14,570 nucleotides of DNA from SIG653 sp964509125. GTDB lineage: Bacteria; Bacillota; Clostridia; Oscillospirales; CAG-382. Below the pieces are notes generated by a model, which saw only the letters and a list, made by a program, of their open reading frames with translations, was not told where the DNA came from and ran no database searches. Numbering within the stretch: the stretch's first letter is position 1; the number at the start of each line of letters is the position of its first letter. The position numbers and the translations under genes are program-made. The stretch is from NCBI GenBank assembly GCA_964509125.1, contig CAZDVZ010000039.1, positions 1-14,570 of the forward strand. Direction: 5' to 3'. Positions 1-7,969 of the stretch are shown here, piece by piece.

Positions 1-860
1 GCTTCGAACATTTTAAAATCCATGCTCATATTTTTTAAGTTTACTTCATCTTCGGGAGCCGTTGCAGCTGCAGAACGTATGGCATCACCATAGTCGTATG
101 CGGCGAATCCGGGCATAACTGTATCAAGATCAATTACTGCCAATGGCTCACAAGTTGCAGAATCTATCATTATGTTGTTACACTTTGTATCATTATGAGT
201 TACTCGAAGCTTTATCTTATCTTCGGCAAAAAGCTTATAAAAGAAATCTGCATATTCTTTTTTGCTTTCCACCCAGCTAATCTCATTTTCAACGCTTTTG
301 GCTCTTCCTGCAAGATCAGATTTTACAGCCTCTCTAAAATCTGCCAATCGCTTCGGAGTGTTATGAAAATTAGGAATCGTTTCATGAAGATTATCTATCG
401 GAAAATCGTCAAGTTCTCTTTGAAATTGAGCGAATCCCAAGCCTGCACTTCTAATGGTGTCAATAGTCGCAATATCCATCGCTTTCGCATCATAAACAAA
501 GGATACCACGCGCCAAAAATTCCCATCGCTGCCAGTATACAAGCTGGATCCATCCGAACGATGATAAACTTTTAATGTCTTACGAAGAACATCTTTCTCT
601 CCACGTCTTCTCAATTTATTGTACATATGTCTTGTCACTGAATCAAAATTCTCCATTACCTTATCAGGGTTTGTAAAAACCTTTGAATTAATTCGCTGTA
701 CAATATATGATTTTTCTTTGCCGTTTTCGCGCATATCCAAAACATAGGTGTCATTTATATTTCCACCCTTAAGACATTTATAAGAATATGCCTCTCCCGG
801 TATACCAAAAGACTTAACTACATCTGTCAAGAACTTGAACATATCTGTTATGGATTGCAT
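1..860 (-). CDS. NahK-like sugar kinase (APH/choline-kinase fold), 3' end cut by window edge
   Basis: Start ATG at 858-860, 16 bp after the amylase stop, with a GAGG ribosome site 7 nt upstream; open for 286 codons to the left edge, so the C-terminus is missing. The protein has the small-molecule kinase fold. An N-terminal GGNINDTY nucleotide loop (about 32-39) is followed by YIVQRIN (52-58), ETIPNFHNT (160-168), the catalytic-loop THNDTKCNN (221-229, D224 as catalytic base), VIDLDTVMPG (242-251, metal-binding Asp) and YDYGDAIR (255-262). This set matches the N-acetylhexosamine 1-kinase family, often mislabelled 'mucin desulfatase' or aminoglycoside phosphotransferase. NahK itself is about 360 residues, so some 70 are probably missing. 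Known members phosphorylate the anomeric C1 of GlcNAc/GalNAc; the substrate here is unknown. As last visible gene of the glycogen operon it may make a sugar-1-phosphate, which is inference. There is no signal peptide, so it is cytoplasmic. Confidence 0.85.
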   Translation of the reverse strand, partial: MQSITDMFKFLTDVVKSFGIPGEAYSYKCLKGGNINDTYVLDMRENGKEKSYIVQRINSKVFTNPDKVMENFDSVTRHMYNKLRRRGEKDVLRKTLKVYHRSDGSSLYTGSDGNFWRVVSFVYDAKAMDIATIDTIRSAGLGFAQFQRELDDFPIDNLHETIPNFHNTPKRLADFREAVKSDLAGRAKSVENEISWVESKKEYADFFYKLFAEDKIKLRVTHNDTKCNNIMIDSATCEPLAVIDLDTVMPGFAAYDYGDAIRSAAATAPEDEVNLKNMSMDFKMFE

Positions 861-876
861 AACCCTACCTCTCATT

Positions 877-2772
877 TCACTCCGTTGTTTTAATCAATTC
901 AACGGTCACTACCGAACATGGCTCTACATAAATAGAGTTTTTGTACTCTTTTCCACTTTTTAGGTCGCGATATTTTCTCTTTATAGGAACAGGAACAACC
1001 GAATCAGAATAATTTGCTATTGTAACAATACTTTCGCTTTCTGTATATCTTTCAAATGCTAAAATCGAACTACATGTTTCGAACAAACGAAATTCGCCTG
1101 TTTTCAACACATCTTTTGTTTTCCTTAAATTTCCCAGAAATGAAATTGAATTAAGACATTCTTTATTTTCTTTTCCCCACGGAAAAGTTCTTCTATTAAA
1201 AGGATCATGATATCCTTCTACCCCGGCCTCATCTCCATAATACAAACATGGAACTCCGGGCAATGCGATAAGAATAGTAAAAGCATCTACCAAAAGCTTA
1301 ACGGCATTTTTTACTTCATGACTTGACATTTTTTTATTAGCCAGAACATCATTTGACAATCCCTCTGAGGATTCGCCTCCGAGTACCGTTAAAATTCGTT
1401 CTGTGTCATGAGTTCCCAAAATGTTCATTAGCAGATTATGCTCTCTTGAAGGATAATGTGAATTTAATGTTTTTAAAATATTTTTCAGTTCTGTAGAGTC
1501 TTTGGTTTTTAGAAATGAGATCAATCCGTTTCTCAATGGGTAGTTAGTAACACTGTCCAATCGATCACCATCAAAATAATGTTTCAACTCACCGTATGCC
1601 ACCTTACATGAGGCATCTTCCCAAACCTCTCCCACAACAATTGCATTTTTTTTGTCTCTTTTAATGGATGCAGCAATTTGCTTCATAAATGTACCGTCAA
1701 GCTCGTCAGCAACATCCAAACGCCATCCGGAAACGCCCATTTTCATATACTTTGGAATGACGCAATCACAAATAAATCTTCTGTACGAAGGAATCTTTTT
1801 TACTTTTGGAAGGGTCTTTATTCCCCACCAACTATCGTAATCCTCAGGATAATCAATAAATTTGAACCAAGAATAATATTCAGAATCGGGAGATTGATAT
1901 GCGCCTATGGAACTGTATTTGCCAAATTTGTTAAAGTAGATGCTATCTTCACCGACGTGGTTAAAAACGCCGTCCAGTATGATTTTTATATCTCTTTTTT
2001 CACACTGAGATAAAAGTTCTTTTAAAGCTTCATCGCCGCCAAAACCCTCATCCACCGTGAGATAATCTCCTGTATCGTATTTGTGGTTGGAATACGCTTT
2101 AAATATCGGACTTAAATAAATTGTTTTCGTGCCTAACGACTCAATATAATCAAGCTTTTCGATGACACCCCATAGATTACCTCCGAAAAAAGTATTATTG
2201 CGTAAAAAGCCGCCCTGTCTTTCGGGATACTCCGGTATATCGTTATACCAATCGTTATAGTAAACCGCGTCGTCTCTTTTGGCTGTTTCGCCCTTTTTAA
2301 AAAATCGATCCACAAATATATGGTAAATTATACCGTCTTCAAACCATTCCGGCATTTCATAAATATCATTCGTAACCAAAAGCTGAAAAGGTACACCTTC
2401 TTCATTAGTCATAACACCTTCGTTTCCACAAAACGAAAAATATTTTTTTCCATAAGGTGTATTGCAATCAAATTTAACAAAATAAACATTACTTTTATCC
2501 AGTATATTTTCTGGATAAACAGTATATACATCCATCCCGTTTTCGGTTTCAAGATAAGAAGCACAATTAGTTGATATATATCCTTTTTCGTTATAAAAAG
2601 ATGCATAAAGCTGCATAATTGCGCTTCTTCTTGAAACTTTGACCTTTAAATATGCAACATCATCAACAGATACAACAGATTTGGCTTTATCGGCATTATT
2701 TAAAACTGTATATACTATTATTTTTTCGACGTGCTCATTCACATGGGGAATTATATTTATCATTTCACTCAT
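877..2772 (-). CDS. Cytoplasmic GH13 alpha-amylase / neopullulanase-like enzyme
   Basis: 631-residue glycoside hydrolase family 13 protein. An N-terminal beta domain (about 1-130, CBM34-like in position) precedes the (beta/alpha)8 barrel, which opens with GIIYHIFVDRF (147-157). All four conserved GH13 regions are visible: DGVFNHVG (267-274), GWRLDVADE (349-357, nucleophile D353), VVGEVWED (379-386, acid/base E382) and GTHDTER (453-459, stabiliser D456). A typical GVPCLYYGDEAGVEG segment follows (506-520), then a small C-terminal beta domain (about 570-631). The N-terminal extension and barrel signature resemble neopullulanase/cyclomaltodextrinase-type enzymes, which cut alpha-1,4 and sometimes alpha-1,6 bonds; the exact specificity cannot be read from sequence. 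No signal peptide, so it probably acts on internal glycogen or maltodextrin. It starts 26 bp after the glgP stop. I see no clear ribosome site, so translation may be coupled to glgP; a second ATG at 2761-2763 is an alternative start. Confidence 0.9.
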   Translation of the reverse strand: MSEMINIIPHVNEHVEKIIVYTVLNNADKAKSVVSVDDVAYLKVKVSRRSAIMQLYASFYNEKGYISTNCASYLETENGMDVYTVYPENILDKSNVYFVKFDCNTPYGKKYFSFCGNEGVMTNEEGVPFQLLVTNDIYEMPEWFEDGIIYHIFVDRFFKKGETAKRDDAVYYNDWYNDIPEYPERQGGFLRNNTFFGGNLWGVIEKLDYIESLGTKTIYLSPIFKAYSNHKYDTGDYLTVDEGFGGDEALKELLSQCEKRDIKIILDGVFNHVGEDSIYFNKFGKYSSIGAYQSPDSEYYSWFKFIDYPEDYDSWWGIKTLPKVKKIPSYRRFICDCVIPKYMKMGVSGWRLDVADELDGTFMKQIAASIKRDKKNAIVVGEVWEDASCKVAYGELKHYFDGDRLDSVTNYPLRNGLISFLKTKDSTELKNILKTLNSHYPSREHNLLMNILGTHDTERILTVLGGESSEGLSNDVLANKKMSSHEVKNAVKLLVDAFTILIALPGVPCLYYGDEAGVEGYHDPFNRRTFPWGKENKECLNSISFLGNLRKTKDVLKTGEFRLFETCSSILAFERYTESESIVTIANYSDSVVPVPIKRKYRDLKSGKEYKNSIYVEPCSVVTVELIKTTE

Positions 2773-2798
2773 ACTATAGCAACGCCGAAAAACTATAA

Positions 2799-5225
2799 TT
2801 ATTTGTCAAGCTTTACAGCGTCAAGCCTCCATATATTATTCGCGTATTCGCCAATACTTCTGTCGGCGGCAAAAATACCTGCATTTGCAATGTTCATAAG
2901 AGATTTTTTATTCCATGAACTTCTATTTGAATAAACATTACTAACCTTTTTTTGCGCATCAGCATAAAACTCATAATCTGCCATGCACATATACGGATCA
3001 GCGATCCCATAAGAGAAAAGCAAATAATTTTCCACATCTTCAAAGCTTCTTCCGTTGAATCCGACGTGTAAATAATCAACCGCGCGCTTGAGGTCAGCGT
3101 TTCTATTATAGTAATATGATGAAGCATAGCCCTTTCGCCAAAGCTCCTCAACTTCATCTGCAGTATGACCAAAAATAAAAATATTTTCTCTACCTACTGC
3201 CTCGTTTATCTCAACATTTGCACCGTCAAGTGTACCGATGGTTAACGCTCCATTGATCATAAACTTCATGTTGCCCGTTCCGCTTGCTTCTTTACCTGCT
3301 AATGATATTTGTTCACTAACCTCTGCAGCAGGCATAAGATGTTCCGCAACAGTTACGTTATAGTTTTCGATAAAGATAACATTAAGTTTTTTCTTAATTT
3401 CCGGGTGCTTTTGAATATCTGCGGAAATATAACAAATGAGTCTTATTATACTCTTAGCGACAGCATATCCGGGAGCGGCCTTTGCAGCAAATATAAATGT
3501 GCGAGGATGCATCGGAAGATCCGGATTCTCCTTCAAAGCAGTATAAATGCTTATAATATGAAGAGCATTAAGAAGCTGTCTCTTATATTCGTGAAGTCTT
3601 TTTGCCTGAACGTCGTAAATAGATTCGGGATCAATAACATCACCCTGTTTTTCATAAATATATTTTGCGAATGCAATTTTATTTAATTTCTTTATATCTT
3701 CAAGACGTTCAAGAACAGCGCTATCATCCGCAAATTTTTCGAACTCTTTTAAAAGCCACGGCTGCTTTCTATACTCCGTGCCTATACATTCATCAAGGAG
3801 TTTGCAAAGTCCGGGGTTTGAATAACAAAGCCATTTTCTATGAGCGATACCGTTAGTTACATTCGTAAACCTATCGGGATACATATCGGCAAAATCATTA
3901 AAAACACTCGTTTTCAAAATATCTGAGTGAAGTTTTGAAACTCCATTTACAGTGTGTGATCCGATAACGCTAAGATTTGCCATTCTTATCTGTTTATATG
4001 CTATAATGGACATTTTAGCTATCTTATCCCACTTTCCCGGGAATTTTTCCCACGCTTCTTTACAAAATCTTTCATTGATCTCTTTTATTATAACATAAAT
4101 TCTGGGTAGCTTAAGTCTAAAAAGATCTTCATTCCAACATTCAAGCGCCTCAGGAAGGACTGTGTGGTTTGTATAACTAACAACACGCTTTACCATATCC
4201 CATGAATCTTCCCATGAATAATTGTACTGATCCATAAGAAGCCTCATAAGTTCAGGAATTACAAGAGCAGGATGAGTATCGTTTATGTGAATGGCAACCT
4301 TATCCGGCAACGACGAAAGATCTTTATAATAGAATAAGTGGTCGGAAATTATATTCTGCAAAGAAGCGCTTACAAGGAAATACTGTTGGCTGAGGCGAAG
4401 TATTTTTCCTTCAATGTGGTTATCATTGGGATAAAGAACCTTTGATATGGCCTCAGCAAGTGTTCCCTCTTCAAGAGCCTTTACATATTGTCCCTGAGAA
4501 AAAAGCTCCATATTAAGATCCTTAACACCCTGCGCTTTCCAAAGTCTAAGTGTAGAAACTGCATCGCTGTCCGCGCCTGAGATCATCATATCGTAAGGAA
4601 CAGCTTCTACCTCATCATAATCCGTATATATAATTTCACATCTGCCGTTATCCCATTTTTCGGAAATATTTCCTCCCAGTTTTACTTTAAAACTTTTATC
4701 TCGTCTCGGAACAAGCCAAACATCACCGTAAGTAAGCCATTCATCGGGAAGCTCAATCTGCTCACCATCAGCTATCTTTTGACGGAAGAGTCCATATTCG
4801 TAACAGAGAGAGTAGCCATATGCAGGATAATCAAGGGTAGAAAGTGCGTCCATAAAACATGATGCAAGTCTTCCAAGTCCGCCATTTCCCAGAGCGGCAT
4901 CCGGTTCCATCTCATAAATTTCATCAAGATTGAAACCTAATTCGCCAAGAGTTTCTCTGTATATATCTTCGACCCCCAAATTATTAAGATTCATTTTAAG
5001 GGAACGTCCGATAAGGAATTCCATACACATATAATATATGCGTTTTTTTCCTTTTTTCCTTACTTCGGAATTATATGTTTTTTTCTTCATAGTCAAGATA
5101 TCACGAACCGCAAGAACTACAGACTTATATATCTGCTCTTTATTCGCATCTGCCGGAGATGTTCCGTAATATCTTGAAAGTTTATTCTGTAAGATTTCCT
5201 TAACCTCTGTTTTACTTAGATTCAT
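2799..5225 (-). CDS. glgP: Glycogen/maltodextrin phosphorylase
   Basis: 808-residue GT35 phosphorylase, close to the usual 800-815. It removes glucose from non-reducing alpha-1,4 ends with phosphate, giving glucose-1-phosphate. Family landmarks run in order: GNGGLGRLASCFMDA (113-127), YEYGLFRQKI (142-151), HINDTHPA (313-320), VTNGIAHRKW (455-464), RLHEYKRQLLN (543-553) and the pyridoxal-phosphate segment EASGTGNMKF (646-655), with K654 as the expected Schiff-base lysine. Nothing essential appears missing. Ribosome site AAAGGA lies about 11 nt before ATG 5223-5225. It follows glgA by 39 bp and precedes the amylase by 26 bp, in the degradative half of the operon. Whether it prefers glycogen or maltodextrin is not visible; the genetic context favours glycogen. 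Confidence 0.97.
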   Translation of the reverse strand: MNLSKTEVKEILQNKLSRYYGTSPADANKEQIYKSVVLAVRDILTMKKKTYNSEVRKKGKKRIYYMCMEFLIGRSLKMNLNNLGVEDIYRETLGELGFNLDEIYEMEPDAALGNGGLGRLASCFMDALSTLDYPAYGYSLCYEYGLFRQKIADGEQIELPDEWLTYGDVWLVPRRDKSFKVKLGGNISEKWDNGRCEIIYTDYDEVEAVPYDMMISGADSDAVSTLRLWKAQGVKDLNMELFSQGQYVKALEEGTLAEAISKVLYPNDNHIEGKILRLSQQYFLVSASLQNIISDHLFYYKDLSSLPDKVAIHINDTHPALVIPELMRLLMDQYNYSWEDSWDMVKRVVSYTNHTVLPEALECWNEDLFRLKLPRIYVIIKEINERFCKEAWEKFPGKWDKIAKMSIIAYKQIRMANLSVIGSHTVNGVSKLHSDILKTSVFNDFADMYPDRFTNVTNGIAHRKWLCYSNPGLCKLLDECIGTEYRKQPWLLKEFEKFADDSAVLERLEDIKKLNKIAFAKYIYEKQGDVIDPESIYDVQAKRLHEYKRQLLNALHIISIYTALKENPDLPMHPRTFIFAAKAAPGYAVAKSIIRLICYISADIQKHPEIKKKLNVIFIENYNVTVAEHLMPAAEVSEQISLAGKEASGTGNMKFMINGALTIGTLDGANVEINEAVGRENIFIFGHTADEVEELWRKGYASSYYYNRNADLKRAVDYLHVGFNGRSFEDVENYLLFSYGIADPYMCMADYEFYADAQKKVSNVYSNRSSWNKKSLMNIANAGIFAADRSIGEYANNIWRLDAVKLDK

Positions 5226-5264
5226 AATACCAAAATTCCTTTCTGAAATAAGTTTAGATAAAAC

Positions 5265-6701
5265 TCATTTATTACAAAGTTTGTCATATAATTCGATATA
5301 GTTTACAGCGGTATTTTTCCAAGAAAAATCTGTTTTCATGACTCTTTTCACAAGGTCGTTCCATGATTTTTTGTCACAGTAATAATTATATGCCCTATTA
5401 ACGGCATCCGCGAGCTGTACCGGACTATATGCAGCAAAGGTAAATCCGTTACCACCTTCAGGCCAACCAACATCTTTTATAGTATCGTAAAGTCCTCCGG
5501 TCTCTCTGATTATAGGCACTGTACCATATCTTGAAGCTATCATTTGCGAAAGACCGCAAGGCTCAAAACGAGAAGGCATAAGGAAAATATCGGCACCCGC
5601 ATAAATACGCTTTGATAAATCTTTATTATACGTAAGAAGAGTACAAACCTTTGTAGGATATCTTGCTTCTAAAGATTTAAAGAAATTCTCGTAATGATAA
5701 TCTCCTTGTCCCAAAATGACAAGCTGAACATTTTTATTAAGAATTTCATCAACTGCAAGTTGAATTATATCAATCCCCTTATGTGAAACAAGTCTTGATA
5801 CTATTGCAAACATGGGTATATCCGGAGAAATCGGCAAACCAAGCATTTCCTGAAGCGCTGTCTTATTTTCCACTTTTTTGCTTAATGAACGCCATGTATA
5901 ATTTTTAAAGATAGACGAATCATTTTCAGGATTATAATAATCATAATCCAACCCATTTAAAATACCGGTAAGTTTATATTTATACATTTCAAGAATAAAA
6001 TGCAATCCTTCTGAAAAAGCGGGCAAGAGAAGCTCTTTGGCGTAGGTAGGACTAACGGTAGTAACCTCGTCGGCACAAACAATGGCACCTTTCATAAGGT
6101 TTATGCAGTTATTATACTCCACTATAGACGCTTCGGAAGGAGTAAGATCAAAGACATCTCCCAAAAGTTCAAATCCGTAAACGCCTTGATACGCCACATT
6201 ATGGATAGTAAAAATAGCTTTAATTTTATCATATCCGGGAATATCCTTGTAATGCTGTTTAAGATATATAACGCTAAGAGCAGCGTGCCAATCATGAGCG
6301 TGAAGCACATCGGGATAATATTCCAGCTCCTGCATTAATGAAAGAACCGCTTTGCAAAAAAAAGCATATCTTTCTGCGTCATCGAAGCTGCCATAAAGCG
6401 TTGGGCGTTTAAAATAATACTCATTATCAATAAAATATACTATAACGCCATCTTTTTCAATGCTGTAAAGTCCGCAATATTGCCATCTCCAAGCAAGGGG
6501 TACAGATGTTATATAAACCTGCTTCATCATCTCTCGATATTTAATATCTATATTACTGTAAAGGGGCATAATTACTCTTATATCCGCTTCATCTCCATAG
6601 CGTTCTTTCAACGCTTTTGGAAGCGATCCTATCACATCTCCAAGTCCACCCGCAGAAGCGTAAGGAGTAACCTCGGATGCAACATGCAAAATCTTTTTCA
6701 T
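5265..6701 (-). CDS. glgA: Glycogen synthase (ADP-glucose, GT5)
   Basis: 478 residues, normal for bacterial GlgA. It transfers glucose from ADP-glucose to the non-reducing end of alpha-1,4 glucan. The N-terminal GT-B domain begins MKKILHVASEVTPYASAGGL, followed by GDVIGSLPKAL. It contains HAHDWHAAL (134-142) and an IFTIHNVAYQG segment near 163. The C-terminal domain has VSRLVSHKGID (301-311), SRFEPCGL (377-384, catalytic-region E380) and RETGGLYDT (399-407). The usual KxGGL sugar-nucleotide motif near the N-terminus reads S16-A-G-G-L here, so the lysine (K15 in E. coli) is serine. Ribosome site AAAGGAG lies 7 nt from ATG 6699-6701. It sits 48 bp after glgD and 39 bp before glgP. Confidence 0.96.
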   Translation of the reverse strand: MKKILHVASEVTPYASAGGLGDVIGSLPKALKERYGDEADIRVIMPLYSNIDIKYREMMKQVYITSVPLAWRWQYCGLYSIEKDGVIVYFIDNEYYFKRPTLYGSFDDAERYAFFCKAVLSLMQELEYYPDVLHAHDWHAALSVIYLKQHYKDIPGYDKIKAIFTIHNVAYQGVYGFELLGDVFDLTPSEASIVEYNNCINLMKGAIVCADEVTTVSPTYAKELLLPAFSEGLHFILEMYKYKLTGILNGLDYDYYNPENDSSIFKNYTWRSLSKKVENKTALQEMLGLPISPDIPMFAIVSRLVSHKGIDIIQLAVDEILNKNVQLVILGQGDYHYENFFKSLEARYPTKVCTLLTYNKDLSKRIYAGADIFLMPSRFEPCGLSQMIASRYGTVPIIRETGGLYDTIKDVGWPEGGNGFTFAAYSPVQLADAVNRAYNYYCDKKSWNDLVKRVMKTDFSWKNTAVNYIELYDKLCNK

Positions 6702-6749
6702 ACAAATTCTCCTTTTTGTTAAAGACTTTAAAAGTGGTAAAATTTTATG

Positions 6750-7904
6750 CTAAACGATAGCTTCTTTATTTATAAACAAAGGCATACGTTCATACCCGCA
6801 CAAAAGCCTACCATCGCGTATAACCGCTTTTTTATCACAAATTACATATCTTAAATCAACATTTTCACCTGTTAATGTATCTTGCATGAGTATACAATTT
6901 GAAACAGAAGTTCCCTTACCTATTTTTACTCCACGGAATAAAATTGAATTTTCAACATTTCCCTCAATTATGCATCCGTCAGCAATAAGTGAATTTTTTA
7001 CGTTGGCGGTAGATTTATAAACCGTGGGTGGAGAATTCTGTACATTGGTGTATATAGGCCTATTTTCCACTTTAAAAAGTTGTTTTCTAAAAGTGGAAGA
7101 AAGCAAGTCCATGTTACAAAAATAATAAGAAGAAAGTGTATCAATGGAAGTAAAATAACCGGTATAACTATATATTCTATAATCATCCTTCATCATGTTT
7201 CTTCCAATTACATCGCGATAAAAGCTTTTATAGCCATGAGCCGATGCATCATATAACAATTCCTCAAGGTATCTTCTTCTCATAACGCAAATATTCATGT
7301 ACAAATCGCAATAACCGGAAACAGCATTATTACTATATTCAGCAACATCAGTTATTCTACCCGTTTCATCTGATTCTATTATTAAATGATTTTTGGGTCC
7401 AACAGTTGAAGATCCTCTGATGCTTTTTGAAGCAAATTGACGTTTCACTGCGAATGTTGCATCGGCGCCGGTAGAAAGGTGATAGTCCACCATAGATTTT
7501 ATGTCAAAATTACAAACGCAATCGCAATCGGATAACACAACGTAATCTTCGCTACATCCGCTTATAAATTCGTTCACGCCAATTAGAGCTTCAAGTCTTG
7601 TTGTATAAAGTGAATTAGTTGAATTAGCAAAAGCGGTTACATATGGTGGTAACAATTTTATTCCTCCGGAGCGTCGAGCGAGATCCCAATCCTTTCCTGT
7701 AGCAATATGCTCCATAAGAGATCTATAATTACTGTGAGCAATAACACCTATATTGGTTATTCCGGAGTTAACCATGTTAGAAAGAGGAAAATCAATAAGT
7801 CTGTATCTCCCCCCAAAGGGAATGCTCGCCATAGTTCTGCTTTTAGTAAGCTCCGGTATATTTTTGTCATGTATATTTGAAAAAATCAATCCGACAACAG
7901 ACAT
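6750..7904 (-). CDS. glgD: GlgD, non-catalytic/regulatory ADP-glucose pyrophosphorylase subunit
   Basis: About 384 residues from ATG 7902-7904. A nucleotidyltransferase-like domain (about 1-245) precedes left-handed beta-helix hexapeptide repeats (about 290-360). It is related to GlgC, sharing FGGRYRLIDFPLSNMVNSGI (from about 30) and GGIKLLPPY. However, the nucleotide-binding loop GGQGSRL is replaced by SNIHDKNIPEL (9-19), and the catalytic SGDHIYKM is replaced by LSDCDCVCNFD (124-134). This degeneration is typical of Firmicutes GlgD, which partners catalytic GlgC and alters its kinetics. The start is uncertain. The family normally begins close to VVGLIFSN, favouring ATG 7904, but the strong AAAGGAG site lies about 30 nt upstream and is nearer an in-frame TTG at 7920-7922, which would add six residues. 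It follows glgC by 65 bp and precedes glgA by 48 bp. Confidence 0.94.
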   Translation of the reverse strand: MSVVGLIFSNIHDKNIPELTKSRTMASIPFGGRYRLIDFPLSNMVNSGITNIGVIAHSNYRSLMEHIATGKDWDLARRSGGIKLLPPYVTAFANSTNSLYTTRLEALIGVNEFISGCSEDYVVLSDCDCVCNFDIKSMVDYHLSTGADATFAVKRQFASKSIRGSSTVGPKNHLIIESDETGRITDVAEYSNNAVSGYCDLYMNICVMRRRYLEELLYDASAHGYKSFYRDVIGRNMMKDDYRIYSYTGYFTSIDTLSSYYFCNMDLLSSTFRKQLFKVENRPIYTNVQNSPPTVYKSTANVKNSLIADGCIIEGNVENSILFRGVKIGKGTSVSNCILMQDTLTGENVDLRYVICDKKAVIRDGRLLCGYERMPLFINKEAIV

Positions 7905-7934
7905 TTTATCATATTGATGCAAAAATGCATCATT

Positions 7935-7941
7935 CTCCTTT
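7935..7941 (-). promoter_or_regulatory. Ribosome binding site of glgD, unusually placed
   Basis: AAAGGAG on the minus strand is the only good Shine-Dalgarno match ahead of glgD. It lies 12-13 nt from the TTG at 7920-7922, about 30 nt from the family-consistent ATG at 7902-7904, and 1 nt from an out-of-frame ATG. Between it and the ATG is a small inverted repeat, ATGCA-TTTT-TGCAT. The spacing leaves the true start undecided. Confidence 0.55.
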
Positions 7942-7942
7942 C

Positions 7943-7968
7943 TTTAAAGGATTATATTTCCTTTTAAA
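7943..7968 (-). other. Intergenic hairpin between glgC and glgD
   Basis: Immediately after the glgC stop, the minus strand reads TTTAAAAGGA, a 7-nt AATATAA loop, then TCCTTTAAA. This can form about nine base pairs with one bulged A. It is not followed by a U-run, so it is not a standard intrinsic terminator. It may mark mRNA processing or stability, or be a chance AT-rich pairing. Confidence 0.4.
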
Positions 7969-7969
7969 A

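Noticed and set aside
195..575. 126-codon plus-strand frame opposite the kinase
   Set aside because: The opposite strand encodes a continuous kinase with conserved catalytic motifs; this frame has no ribosome site and a low-complexity composition.
1..860. Aminoglycoside resistance phosphotransferase
   Set aside because: It shares the general fold, but the THNDTK, VIDLDTVMPG and YDYGDAIR motifs and the genetic context fit the NahK-like sugar kinase family, not a drug-modifying enzyme.
6750..7904. GlgD as a broken second glgC
   Set aside because: The changed nucleotide loop and catalytic motif are characteristic of the GlgD family, and the frame is intact, so this is a normal non-catalytic subunit and not decay.
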